Positions 22,797 through 32,032 of a DNA stretch of 39,684 nucleotides are shown here, in pieces. The first letter of the stretch is position 1, and each line of letters begins with the position of its first letter. The translations under genes were made by a program, and so were the position numbers. The notes below the pieces were generated by a model, which was given only the letters and a program-made list of their open reading frames with translations, searched no databases and was not told the origin of the DNA. Origin of the DNA: Waddlia sp964635295 (GTDB taxonomy: Bacteria; Chlamydiota; Chlamydiia; Chlamydiales; Waddliaceae); the NCBI GenBank assembly GCA_964635295.1, contig CAZWOB010000016.1, positions 1-39,684 on the forward strand, written 5' to 3'.

Positions 22797-24312
22797 GGCT
22801 CGTTCTCCTTTTTCTGTAATAGATAGCGGCGTAATAGTCGAATAGAGGGGCAAAGACATTGCCCATCAATATCGCAAGCATGACTCCCTCTGGAAAGGCG
22901 GGGTTGATCACTCGGATCACAACGGTTACAAGGCCGCAAAAGAGTCCATAGACCCATTTTGCCGCGTACATATCAGGGGAGGAAACGGGGTCGGTCGCCA
23001 TAAAGACGGCTCCAAAGGCTAGTCCTCCAAGGATCAGATGTTTGTACGCGGGAAATCCGAACTGCGCGGGGGCCCATGCTCCGTGGTCAGCGCCCAAATA
23101 AGTGGAGGCCAGCTGGAAGATGGAGGCTGTGAGGAATGCGCCGAGGAACATGCCGGCCATCGTCCTCCAGGACCCGATCCCTGTCCAGATCAGGAAAAGA
23201 GCTCCTAAAAGACAGCAGAAAGCGGATGTGGAGCCCATGCTTCCCAGCATATCGCCGAAGAAAAAGCTCCAGTCCCCATTGTGTCCGAACCCGTAGTTCA
23301 GGCTCGAGAAATGATAGGCGTCTTCGTAATAGCCGGGAGAAAGTCCCAGGCCTCCTTCGGCAAAGGGGGTTGTGACAAAGCTTTGCATCTGCTCTTTGGT
23401 CAGTTCACCCAAAGAGGCGGTTTGCTCGGAGGCAGATGTCCACTTAGCGAATTGGGCTTTTATCGTTTCGAATGTCCCGACCTTGTCGCTTAGATTGTTT
23501 GTAGCGATGGCGTCGACATGCACCCGTTTGATTTCGGGAGGCACATTGAATTTGGCCAGCATGGTCGCCTGGGAGTAGCCGTCAAGCGGGCCGAGGCCGC
23601 TGTCCTGGTTCATTTTCAACAGGCTGTCGCGGACGGTCGCGGGGTTGCTACCCACCCAGACGTTGCCGGACATTTTTCCAGGGTACGCAAAAAAGAGGAA
23701 GGCGCGGCATGCGAGGGCGGGGTTGACGATATTCATTCCGGATCCGCCGAACACCTCTTTGGCAAAGATCACGCCGACGGCGACTCCGACTGCCACCATC
23801 CACCACGGGATCGTGGGAGGGAGGATCAACGCATAGAGGATACCGGTCACGAGGAACCCTTCGGAGATCTCATGTCCCCTGACCACAGCAAAGAGCGCTT
23901 CGATCATTCCTCCGACGGCGTATGAGATCAGGATGACCGGGAACAGGATGGTAAATCCTGTTCCAAGGATTTTCATCCACAGGTTGTCTTTGCTCACAAA
24001 TGCCAGATAATCGGCTGCGGAGGCGGTGCTGGCGAGGTAGGCGTCCATGAGCTTGAAGTTTCCGCTTGAGTAGACGACCGCTTGAAGCCCCGTATTCCAA
24101 AAGGCCCACAGGATGCAGGGGATCAACGCGACGACGACCATGATCATCCATCGCTTAATATCAATGGCGTCCCGTATATGAGGCCCTCCTTTGGTATTGA
24201 AGGGAGCTTCGTAAAAAAACGTGTCTCCCGCGGTGACCAGGGGGCGTAAAAAATGCAGCGGTTTTCCTTTTTCGACAAAGGAAAGCTGATAATCCATAAG
24301 TTTTCTTAGCAT
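22771..24312 (-). CDS. nqrB: Na+-translocating NADH:quinone reductase subunit B
   Basis: This is the central membrane subunit with covalently bound FMN and the sodium path. The 513-residue protein has about ten hydrophobic helices. The flavinylation motif is D-G-Y-S-Q-A-T-M-L, with T250 as the expected attachment site; Gln replaces the Gly of the common S-G-A-T. A long soluble insert follows (about 250-345), larger than in Vibrio NqrB and seen in chlamydial NqrB as far as I recall. It is the first gene of the nqrBCDE operon. nqrA and nqrF are absent from the window, as they are scattered in other Chlamydiae. Confidence 0.96.
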   Translation of the reverse strand: MLRKLMDYQLSFVEKGKPLHFLRPLVTAGDTFFYEAPFNTKGGPHIRDAIDIKRWMIMVVVALIPCILWAFWNTGLQAVVYSSGNFKLMDAYLASTASAADYLAFVSKDNLWMKILGTGFTILFPVILISYAVGGMIEALFAVVRGHEISEGFLVTGILYALILPPTIPWWMVAVGVAVGVIFAKEVFGGSGMNIVNPALACRAFLFFAYPGKMSGNVWVGSNPATVRDSLLKMNQDSGLGPLDGYSQATMLAKFNVPPEIKRVHVDAIATNNLSDKVGTFETIKAQFAKWTSASEQTASLGELTKEQMQSFVTTPFAEGGLGLSPGYYEDAYHFSSLNYGFGHNGDWSFFFGDMLGSMGSTSAFCCLLGALFLIWTGIGSWRTMAGMFLGAFLTASIFQLASTYLGADHGAWAPAQFGFPAYKHLILGGLAFGAVFMATDPVSSPDMYAAKWVYGLFCGLVTVVIRVINPAFPEGVMLAILMGNVFAPLFDYYAAIYYRKRRTSRVRTAAAA

Positions 24313-24482
24313 TGTGCTTAGTCCAATCGTGCAATCATTTCTAAATGCTAGGCTAGCAAAAGCGTAGGAAAACTCAAAGAAAAAAGTGTATGTCTATGAT
24401 GTATTTAAAAAAAATAAGGGCTATACATAAAGGGGGAAAAGAGGATAAAATCCCGTTAATATTTCTTCCGCAGACGGGCCGA

Positions 24483-27400
24483 ATGAAGAAAAAGCTTCTG
24501 ATCCTAACTCCTCTTCTCCTTCTCGCAACGCTGGCGCTGACCTGGCACTACCTGTTCGGTAGCCTGCTGACATATTCCGCTAACCAGTACACAATCAATC
24601 GGTTCGGGGTCCCTCTGTCCTATGAGGGGATCTCTAAAGAAGGGGATGCCTGGATCATTAAATCTCTTAAGATCAACAGACAAGATGTTACCCTGACAGC
24701 AAACCAGTTGCAGATGACTTTTGAGTGGCATCCGTTTCAACAGTGGGTCTCCGTTCATCTGGTCGTCGACGATTCAGAAATTGCCATCGGGGACAAGACC
24801 GCAGACCTGGGCTCGTTGTTTGCCGACCTGCTGCCGAAGGAGCTTCCCTTCTGGATGATGAACGTGCAGAGTTCCTGTGAAATCCAAAATGGGCGCGCTT
24901 CCTGGAATGTGGACGGGAAAAATAGGGAGTCGGCCGCTTTTCGACTGGCCGCTTCAAGCAGGGAAGACGGGCAGAACCTCACCTTATCTGTCTGGCTGGA
25001 TGAGAACGACAGGGAAAAAAACGCGTTCCGCCTCGATCTGGCAAAAAGGAGTGATGACGGGATTTCGACAGGGCTGAACTTCCACCAGGTCGGATGCGGA
25101 AAAATCGCCAGAGGGTTCGAGGCGGCAGGACATCCATTAAAGGGGTGGGAGATCGTCAGCGGAATGATCGACGGGAATGTCGAGATGACATGGCCGGCAG
25201 ACCAGGCTCCTTATGCTGTTGGAAAAGCCCATCTCATCGATCTCGTCTTTGACCATCCCGAAAAAAAGATCACCGGAGAAGTGCGCGACGCCATACTCGA
25301 CCTCCATATGAGCCATGTAAAAGGAGCGCTTCCTTCGCTGGAGGGGAAGGTGGAGTTCCTTGAGGGGACTTCACTCGCTTTCCACCGGGAGGGAAAGCCC
25401 TTTTGGAAGATCGAGAACCTTGGCGGCGGCATCTACTTCCGGCCTGAACGCACAGTGATCATCGATATGGAAAGCGAGTGTTTTCATGAACTTTGCGATT
25501 TCCGTTTGTCTCTGGAAGGAGAGGGGCGCCTGGTCGATAAGAGGAACGCTGCGCTTGATGTGGCCGTCCGCCTTTTTTCGGAAACTGGCGGTGAAACTGT
25601 CGTCCGGTTTATTGCTGAACAATTAGGGCCAAAGAAACATCAGGCGGAACTGCAGATCGAAAATGTAGGCCCTCATGAGTTCGCTTTTGTTCAGGAGGTG
25701 TTGGCGCGCTACTCTTCCGACTGGAGTTCTTTCAAGGTTCAAAGCGGTTCGATGAACGCTTCCGGACTTGCGTCGATGATCGGATGGCAATTGACCGATC
25801 TCGATATCCGGGACGTGAAAGTCGAAGGGCTGGGTGTTGACGCTCCCACGCTGGAACTTTCCGCCAACGTCGAAAAAGTGACAGGCGATTTCACCATCCA
25901 TTTATTGGAAGACGACCCCCTGAAAACGATCAACGCCGATTTCAATATTTCCGATGGCCGTTTGATCTCCCAGACTCTTTCGGGGAGGTTGTGCTGTCTG
26001 AACGATATCCGCACAGAGCTTCGAGTGCGGGAGGGCGTGGTGCAGCAGTCCGAAATGCGCGGTGAGTTCGCAGGGCTCAAAGGAATAGTGGGGATCGACT
26101 GGACGGCAAAAGATAAAGTTGTCAAGGTAGATTTCTCGGGGCCTTCGGAAAGGATCGCCCCTTTTCTTCCAGTGCATTTCCGCACCCATTTCCTTCAAAC
26201 GTTTTCTTCGGAAAATCTGGATATCCAGGCGGGAGTGTCGCTGAAAAACGACCGACTGATGGTTGAGGGGGAGGCGCGGCTCGCCGAACAGATCTTCGCA
26301 TTCGGATTTCATCTGGAAAAGAGTTCGGAAAAGTTATGGCGCAGTTGGCCGGCCGATCATCTGGCAGCCTCTTACTGGGAAAATGTCGGCGCAGAGGTGA
26401 TGAAAACGGTCCTTCCGCCAATCGCGTCGCCAGCTGTCCTTTATGAAGCGAATTGGATTCGGGCGGAGACAGGGATCGCGGGCCTTGTTCTGAGAAAAGG
26501 CTGGTTCCAGGCAATGGATATGGACCTTGAGCGTTTCGCGGCGCCGTTTCTCTTTCCAAAAGAGCAGATGCGTTTGTCTGGGACAGGGAGTTTTAAGGGC
26601 GGGTTCGATCAGAATATACTGACTGTGGAATACGATGCCAGGGATGTTGTGATGGAGAACAACTTCCTCAAGATCACTGCGGGAAAGATCGGCGGCGGCA
26701 AGCACTCCTTAGCTGCCCACTATTTTGATTTCAGAGAAGGGACCCATTACGGGGCCATCCCTCTTCGTGGTGCGACTTATACGGAAAAAAATACCGGGCT
26801 TCTTTTTACTCCTGTCGACATGCAAGTGACGATGGAGGGGAAAAAAGTGCATTTGACACAGATAGAGACAGAATGCTGCGGTCTGCGCATGGCCGGTGAT
26901 ATCGATATCGACTTTCACGAACCTGATGATGATGTCTTCGATCTCGAGATCAGAGTGAGGAATGTAAAAGGGGGCTTAAAAAGCATCCAACAGATCTTTG
27001 CTCAGTTTGATCCCGATTTATGGCTCTTGCAAATGCCGATGGATGGAAACGTCGAGCTGATGGACGAAGGGGCATATTTCAAACTCTCCTTTGTGCCCGA
27101 GGATTTTGCATTGGAAGCGATTCTTAAAGGGCAGATCCGGGAGGGGAGCATCTATGTCGATCCTTTGGGCCGCACAGGGCTTAACGGCCTGCAATTGAAC
27201 TTCGGTTATGACCATATCAACCGCTTGTTTCAGATTTCCAATCTTCGCGGCGATATTCAGGTTGAAAATATCGCAACGGGTTATCAGCTGTACGGCGATC
27301 ATATCAAGTTCGATGATTTGGCAGAGGCGCGGTCTTCATTCGATTTTTGGATCGGCGACCAATCAAGGGACCTTGTGCGTTTTGTGGGTAAGACGCAGAT

Positions 27401-29741
27401 GGAGCGGGACAATGATGAGCATTCTATTATCTCTGTTCATATTGACCATCGTCTGACGCATCTGGGAAATATTCACCCTTCCAGCTTTTTGTTAAAACTC
27501 AAGGATTGGACAGTTGTCGATCGTTTTCAAATAGGGATGAACGTCGACCTTGATGCGTTGTTCGCCGACCTTCGTGAGATCAGCCGTTCCAGTGCTGGGG
27601 AGACACTTGGAAAACTGAGTAAAGAGGTCCAATCTGTCCGACAGGCGGCTGGAGAGCTGGATGTCCAGCTCAATTACACGTTCGCGTCAAATCAACTAGT
27701 CTACCGCATCGATGGAAAAGGGATAGAAGTCGACCAGTTGAAGGCCGATAAAGTTTATGTGTCGGGAAGTAAGATCAATACCCGTTGGGTGATCGATAAA
27801 TTCCAATGGGACGAGAAGATCGGTTCGGGAGAGCTTACCCCGGAAGGGGAAGGGTGGAGGATCGATCGTTTCAGATTTAAAAATAAAGATATCGTCTCGC
27901 TGAATTTAGATGGCCATATTGCTCCTTATAAAAAACGGTTGGACGCCCGCGTCAGTGAAATGCAGATCGACCTGGCCCAGATGTCAGGTACGCCGGAAAT
28001 TGAACTGTTCAAAAGTGAGAACGATCCCCATGGGAAGTTGACCGGACATGGAAACCTCAATATTGAATGGGGACAGGGGCACCACCCGTGGAAACTGGAA
28101 GCAATCCTGGATGTCGGCCTCTCTCAGTGGGATGTCAAGGGGATCCGCTTCGAAGATGCTTGCAACACCTCCTGTCATTTTGTTTCCGATCAGGGAATGA
28201 CAATGCGGAAACTGCAGACCAAGGTGCTGGACCATGAGAGCGGCGCGGTGCTGGCGCAAGTTGACATGGAGAAGATCCGATACGATTTCTCTTCCGGAGA
28301 GGTCTTGTTCGATGAGCTCTCATTTGAAGCGCCGGCCCATCAACTTCCCCGGTTTTCTGAACAGTTGGAGCGTAGTTTTCCAAAATTTGTCACTCCTGGA
28401 ATGGCCGAGACAATTTGCAACTGCAAGTTGGAGGGTGTGTTTAAAGGTGTGATGCAATACGAGATGACGCCCCCTTATACCGCTGTGAGGCTTGAGCTTG
28501 AAGACGGTGTCTACAATTTTTTGAACACCCCTCATAAAATTTCCCGGTTTGTCATGGATTACGATCCATTTGAGTTTACCGTGGTCTCCGGCTACCAGCT
28601 TGCCGGGAAAGATGTATGGCTGTACGCCCGCTCTTCCTCGCCCTCATTGGCTCATGGGGAACTGGTGCTTACTGACCAAAGTCCTCAGCAGATCTATCAG
28701 CAAAATTCCAAAGAAGCGCTATATCTGGACTGGGAGAACGATCCGGACTCCGGGATCAGCTTCACTCGCATTGAAGGGAGGTATCAGGGGCTTCAGGTGC
28801 AGCTGGAAAGAGACCCGACACAGCCTCCCTCCAAAGAAGCGCTGTTTCTCGTAGGATCTGTCGGGATTCATGGACAGCATGCCAAGGGATTTTTCCCTCA
28901 GCAGATGGCTGAAAAATTCATCACGTGGAAGGTTGGAGAGGGGTATCAGCTGCAAGGGAAGTGGCGCTTTTTGAAAAACCATTCCGAAAGCTATGGGGAC
29001 AAGCTCCACTTTGTCGGCATGTTAAAAGGAAGCGACTTCCATATCAAAGGGTATCAGTTCGATTCACTTCAAGCGCATCTGGAGTATACACCGACGGCGA
29101 TTCGGATCAATGACCTGGTCGTGAACGATCCATGCGGAAAACTCTCTTCAGATCGGATAGACATACTGAAGACGGATCTAGGGACCTGGGCATTTGCCAT
29201 GCCGCTGATGACCGTGCATCAATTCCGTCCCTGCTTGCTTCAGGAGGAGGGAATGCCTCGTCCGAACGTTCGTAAACCGATGGTCGTTCAAGAACTGATC
29301 CTGGAAAGGACGCAAGGGAATTTGTCGGATTCCCGCACAATGATCGGAAGGGGCAGTTTGTATTTCACCAACCGTTCAAAGAAGCTGCTGCAAAATACCA
29401 TTTTCCAAATTCCTTCTGACATCCTCTCCCGTATCGGCCTCGACCCCGCCGTGCTCACACCAGTGTCAGGGACTGTTCAATACGAAGTCCACGACGGCAA
29501 GGTCTACCTGACACGCTTCAAGGATATGTACAGCGATGCTAAACTTTCGAAGTTCTACCTTGCTTCCTCCTATCCTTCAACTGTGGACTTCGATGGCGGG
29601 CTCAACGTCCAGGTGAGGATGAAACAGTACAACCTCATTTTTAAGCTCGCCGAGCTGTTCACGTTCAATATTCAGGGAAATCTGATCAAACCCGTGTATT
29701 CGGTTCAGAAACATCACGGCGATGTTTCTGTAAACAATTAA
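24483..29741 (+). CDS. Giant AsmA/TamB-like envelope protein
   Basis: The 1752-residue protein has a short basic start (M-K-K-K) and one membrane anchor (about residues 5-24). More than 1,700 residues of repetitive, beta-rich, amphipathic sequence follow, without globular motifs. The segments Y-D-H-I-N-R-L-F-Q-I-S-N-L-R-G-D-I and, near the C-terminus, P-A-V-L-T-P-V-S-G-T-V-Q-Y-E-V resemble AsmA-family (YhdP/TamB type) proteins. Those form periplasm-spanning grooves that carry phospholipid to the outer membrane. I prefer the ATG at 24483, which puts the anchor at the N-terminus; the frame is open from ATG 24390, which would add 31 residues. Neither start has a good ribosome-binding site. It is divergent from nqrB across a 170-base interval with no clear promoter. 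Confidence 0.8.
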   Translation: MKKKLLILTPLLLLATLALTWHYLFGSLLTYSANQYTINRFGVPLSYEGISKEGDAWIIKSLKINRQDVTLTANQLQMTFEWHPFQQWVSVHLVVDDSEIAIGDKTADLGSLFADLLPKELPFWMMNVQSSCEIQNGRASWNVDGKNRESAAFRLAASSREDGQNLTLSVWLDENDREKNAFRLDLAKRSDDGISTGLNFHQVGCGKIARGFEAAGHPLKGWEIVSGMIDGNVEMTWPADQAPYAVGKAHLIDLVFDHPEKKITGEVRDAILDLHMSHVKGALPSLEGKVEFLEGTSLAFHREGKPFWKIENLGGGIYFRPERTVIIDMESECFHELCDFRLSLEGEGRLVDKRNAALDVAVRLFSETGGETVVRFIAEQLGPKKHQAELQIENVGPHEFAFVQEVLARYSSDWSSFKVQSGSMNASGLASMIGWQLTDLDIRDVKVEGLGVDAPTLELSANVEKVTGDFTIHLLEDDPLKTINADFNISDGRLISQTLSGRLCCLNDIRTELRVREGVVQQSEMRGEFAGLKGIVGIDWTAKDKVVKVDFSGPSERIAPFLPVHFRTHFLQTFSSENLDIQAGVSLKNDRLMVEGEARLAEQIFAFGFHLEKSSEKLWRSWPADHLAASYWENVGAEVMKTVLPPIASPAVLYEANWIRAETGIAGLVLRKGWFQAMDMDLERFAAPFLFPKEQMRLSGTGSFKGGFDQNILTVEYDARDVVMENNFLKITAGKIGGGKHSLAAHYFDFREGTHYGAIPLRGATYTEKNTGLLFTPVDMQVTMEGKKVHLTQIETECCGLRMAGDIDIDFHEPDDDVFDLEIRVRNVKGGLKSIQQIFAQFDPDLWLLQMPMDGNVELMDEGAYFKLSFVPEDFALEAILKGQIREGSIYVDPLGRTGLNGLQLNFGYDHINRLFQISNLRGDIQVENIATGYQLYGDHIKFDDLAEARSSFDFWIGDQSRDLVRFVGKTQMERDNDEHSIISVHIDHRLTHLGNIHPSSFLLKLKDWTVVDRFQIGMNVDLDALFADLREISRSSAGETLGKLSKEVQSVRQAAGELDVQLNYTFASNQLVYRIDGKGIEVDQLKADKVYVSGSKINTRWVIDKFQWDEKIGSGELTPEGEGWRIDRFRFKNKDIVSLNLDGHIAPYKKRLDARVSEMQIDLAQMSGTPEIELFKSENDPHGKLTGHGNLNIEWGQGHHPWKLEAILDVGLSQWDVKGIRFEDACNTSCHFVSDQGMTMRKLQTKVLDHESGAVLAQVDMEKIRYDFSSGEVLFDELSFEAPAHQLPRFSEQLERSFPKFVTPGMAETICNCKLEGVFKGVMQYEMTPPYTAVRLELEDGVYNFLNTPHKISRFVMDYDPFEFTVVSGYQLAGKDVWLYARSSSPSLAHGELVLTDQSPQQIYQQNSKEALYLDWENDPDSGISFTRIEGRYQGLQVQLERDPTQPPSKEALFLVGSVGIHGQHAKGFFPQQMAEKFITWKVGEGYQLQGKWRFLKNHSESYGDKLHFVGMLKGSDFHIKGYQFDSLQAHLEYTPTAIRINDLVVNDPCGKLSSDRIDILKTDLGTWAFAMPLMTVHQFRPCLLQEEGMPRPNVRKPMVVQELILERTQGNLSDSRTMIGRGSLYFTNRSKKLLQNTIFQIPSDILSRIGLDPAVLTPVSGTVQYEVHDGKVYLTRFKDMYSDAKLSKFYLASSYPSTVDFDGGLNVQVRMKQYNLIFKLAELFTFNIQGNLIKPVYSVQKHHGDVSVNN

Positions 29742-29897
29742 TAATTATCGTTTTAATCGTTTAAATTAAAATTAATTGATTACATTGTCGACTTGCGTTA
29801 TTCAGATGTTTATTCATTGTGTATTTTGGACACGTCATTTTTGCCTGTTTTACGAGAAACGATTGTAAAAGTTAAACCAACCGTTTGAGAGGAGGTA

Positions 29898-30449
29898 ATG
29901 ATGTCAAAAAAAATCTTAATATTTGCTGCTGTGGGACTTGCGATGTTCTCAGGAAGCAGTTTATTTGCAGATAATTGCTGTATCAGGCAATTAGACGCCA
30001 ACGGAAATGGAATCTATGAAGAGGGAGAGGTAGATCCATGCAGAGAGTACCGTTGCGGCCCTGCGAGATGCACATATCCTGTGACCAAGTTCAAAAAGAA
30101 AACGTACTGTACGAAGCGCTGTGTAAAAGAACCTTACACAGTGAGAAAAAAATGCGTTCGGTACAAGCCTGAATATTATACCAAAACGTACTGCCGAAAA
30201 GTTCCAGAGGTGTATTACACATGCGAAACACGGTACCGCAACCGTTGGGTGAAAGACGAGCATTGCTGCTATGAGCCCTACACTGTATGCAAGACAGAGT
30301 GTGTAAACCTGAACGAATGCTCTGCATGCGATGATGGCGGATGCCCTTCAGGCGGATGCCCAACTGGTGGATGTTCTGCAAACGCAGGCAACAATCATCA
30401 CCGAGATCCAGTAAGTAATGAAGGAACACGTCGTTCCAGACACTACTAA
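29898..30449 (+). CDS. Cysteine-rich secreted protein with an EF-hand-like loop
   Basis: The 183-residue protein has a signal peptide (1-24, ending L-F-A). The mature part carries 19 cysteines in about 159 residues, many spaced with Tyr, Lys and Arg (for example Y-T-V-R-K-K-C, Y-Y-T-K-T-Y-C). Residues 33-44 (D-A-N-G-N-G-I-Y-E-E-G-E) fit a calcium-binding EF-hand/dockerin loop, with D33, N35, N37 and E44 in ligand positions. The C-terminus has G-G-C-P repeats. Disulfide-crosslinked cysteine-rich envelope proteins are typical of Chlamydiae, but this is not OmcA or OmcB by sequence. It has a very strong AGGAGGT site and its own terminator, suggesting high, independent expression. Confidence 0.85.
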   Translation: MMSKKILIFAAVGLAMFSGSSLFADNCCIRQLDANGNGIYEEGEVDPCREYRCGPARCTYPVTKFKKKTYCTKRCVKEPYTVRKKCVRYKPEYYTKTYCRKVPEVYYTCETRYRNRWVKDEHCCYEPYTVCKTECVNLNECSACDDGGCPSGGCPTGGCSANAGNNHHRDPVSNEGTRRSRHY

Positions 30450-30456
30450 TTTCAAT

Positions 30457-30493
30457 AGAGGCCGGGCAACCGGCCTCTTATCTTTCTTGTTTT
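30457..30493 (+). terminator. Intrinsic terminator after the cysteine-rich gene
   Basis: AGAGGCCGG (30457-30465) and CCGGCCTCT (30470-30478) form a perfect 9-bp stem closed by a GCAA tetraloop, followed by a T-rich tract (TATCTTTCTTGTTTT) eight bases after the stop codon. Confidence 0.9.
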
Positions 30494-30541
30494 AAATCAA
30501 ATAATTCATATATTCATGTATAAAACAACGGAGGATGACTC

Positions 30542-31066
30542 ATGGCCGAAAACAGTTGGTTCTTGATTTTATTTGAAGGGATCATTTTTTTGATCCTTGG
30601 AATTTTTGCTATTTCTCAACCCTTTCTGATGACGTTAAGCGTCGAGTTTTTTATCGGAGTCTTGCTGCTTGCGGTCGGACTTGCCCAAATTGTCCGGGGA
30701 CTGACGAATCGAAGCGATTCCCGTTTGTGGACCACTTTGTTTGGCGGTGTATTGGCTCTGGTCGCAGGAGGTCTTCTGCTTGCATACCCGATGACGGGTG
30801 CATTGACGATGACGTTTTTGATCACGGTATTTCTCGTTCTGGATGGGATCACGAAAATCGTTAATTCAGTCCAATACCGACCGATCGTGGGTTGGGGATG
30901 GCTGCTGTTCAGCGGATTTCTTTCCCTTGTTCTTGCCGGGCTTATTTACAGCGGCTGGCCGACATCTGCCGGATGGTTGATCGGACTTTATCTTGGTGTG
31001 TACCTGGTTTTCCTGGGGACCTCATTGATCGTCTTGTCATTTTATTTAAAGAAACATTCGGTGTAA
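30542..31066 (+). CDS. HdeD-family (DUF308) membrane protein
   Basis: The 174-residue protein is made of six hydrophobic helices with the HdeD/DUF308 pattern: an N-terminal W-F-L-I-L-F-E-G-I-I-F-L-I-L-G segment, a repeat of the same helix pair around G-G-V-L-A-L-V-A-G-G-L-L-L, and W-G-W-L-L-F-S-G-F-L-S-L-V-L-A-G near the end. HdeD is linked to acid resistance in E. coli, but the wider family has no defined biochemical role. A good GGAGG box lies eight bases before the ATG. The next gene starts 24 bases downstream. Confidence 0.85.
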   Translation: MAENSWFLILFEGIIFLILGIFAISQPFLMTLSVEFFIGVLLLAVGLAQIVRGLTNRSDSRLWTTLFGGVLALVAGGLLLAYPMTGALTMTFLITVFLVLDGITKIVNSVQYRPIVGWGWLLFSGFLSLVLAGLIYSGWPTSAGWLIGLYLGVYLVFLGTSLIVLSFYLKKHSV

Positions 31067-31090
31067 GGGGTTTAGATAAAATTTCTTAAG

Positions 31091-32032
31091 ATGAACAACC
31101 GCACACACGCAAGATGGCCGAAGCGGCTCCTGTGCCTGGCTTTGGCCATTGTCTTTGTCTTTTTTTCCGCACGCGTCTATTATCGTCTGACCGATGATTT
31201 TCGTTTGGTCCATATCACTCACAACCTTCCGTTTTATCTGGATGCCGAAACGGTTGTTACCGCTCAGGACAAAGAACTGCTCGATAAGATCTCGAAGCAG
31301 CCGTTTACCTATATAGGAAAGGGGGCGCAATCCTACGCATTTCTCAGCGAAGATGGTGAGCATGTATTGAAATTTTTCAAGTTCAAACACTTGAAGCCGC
31401 ATTGGCTCGTTCAATATCTGCCAAATATCGGACCTTTTAAGGAGGTGAAGGAAAAAAGCATCGCTAGGAAGAAACGACAGTTCCACAGTGTGTTCGACGG
31501 TTATCAGTTAGCTTATAACCGGCATCGGAAGGAATCGGGCCTTTTGTATATCCATCTCAGTTCGACAAATGAGATCGGTCAGTCTGTTGAATTGTTCGAT
31601 AAAATCGGACGTCGGCATATCCTGGATATGGACGCGAACATCTTTGTTGTTCAGGAGCGGGTAGTTGTCAATCGCCATGCGATGAAAGAAGCGCTGAATA
31701 ATGGAGATCTTGCCCTTGCAAAATTGCGGATTCATCAAATTGTGAACCATTATTTAGCAGAGTATGACAAGGGAATTTACGATAGGGACCACGGTGTACT
31801 GCATAACATGGGGTTCATCGGAGACCGGACGATTCGGTTGGATGTGGGAAAACTCAGCCGAGCGCCCAGGATGAAAGAACAGGAGAATTGGGAGCCGGAC
31901 TTGAAAATCGTCGCGTTGAAATATCATCATTGGATGAAGGACAAGTATCCCGAGTATTATGACGAGGTGATCTCCTCGTTGGAACAGGAATTGGCAAAAG
32001 CGTTTGGAAAACCTTATCAAATCTCTGAGTAG
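31091..32032 (+). CDS. Membrane-anchored protein-kinase-like protein
   Basis: The 313-residue protein has one N-terminal membrane anchor (about 11-28) and a soluble domain that resembles a divergent protein-kinase-like fold. The parallels are Y-I-G-K-G-A-Q-S-Y-A-F-L (74-85) for the glycine-rich loop; V-L-K-F-F-K with K94 for the ATP lysine; V-V-Q-E-R-V (186-191) for the hinge; and Y-D-R-D-H-G-V-L-H-N-M-G (230-241, D233 and N239) for the catalytic loop. D251 in L-D-V-G-K stands for the D-F-G. The order and spacing fit, but the match was made by eye and the protein could be a pseudokinase or an unrelated fold. It ends inside the start of the ComF-like gene. Confidence 0.65.
   Translation: MNNRTHARWPKRLLCLALAIVFVFFSARVYYRLTDDFRLVHITHNLPFYLDAETVVTAQDKELLDKISKQPFTYIGKGAQSYAFLSEDGEHVLKFFKFKHLKPHWLVQYLPNIGPFKEVKEKSIARKKRQFHSVFDGYQLAYNRHRKESGLLYIHLSSTNEIGQSVELFDKIGRRHILDMDANIFVVQERVVVNRHAMKEALNNGDLALAKLRIHQIVNHYLAEYDKGIYDRDHGVLHNMGFIGDRTIRLDVGKLSRAPRMKEQENWEPDLKIVALKYHHWMKDKYPEYYDEVISSLEQELAKAFGKPYQISE

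Noticed and set aside
22797..22859. Longer nqrC starting at 22859
   Set aside because: It would overlap nqrB by 89 bases and lacks a ribosome-binding site; GTG 22796 has AGGAGA at the right distance.
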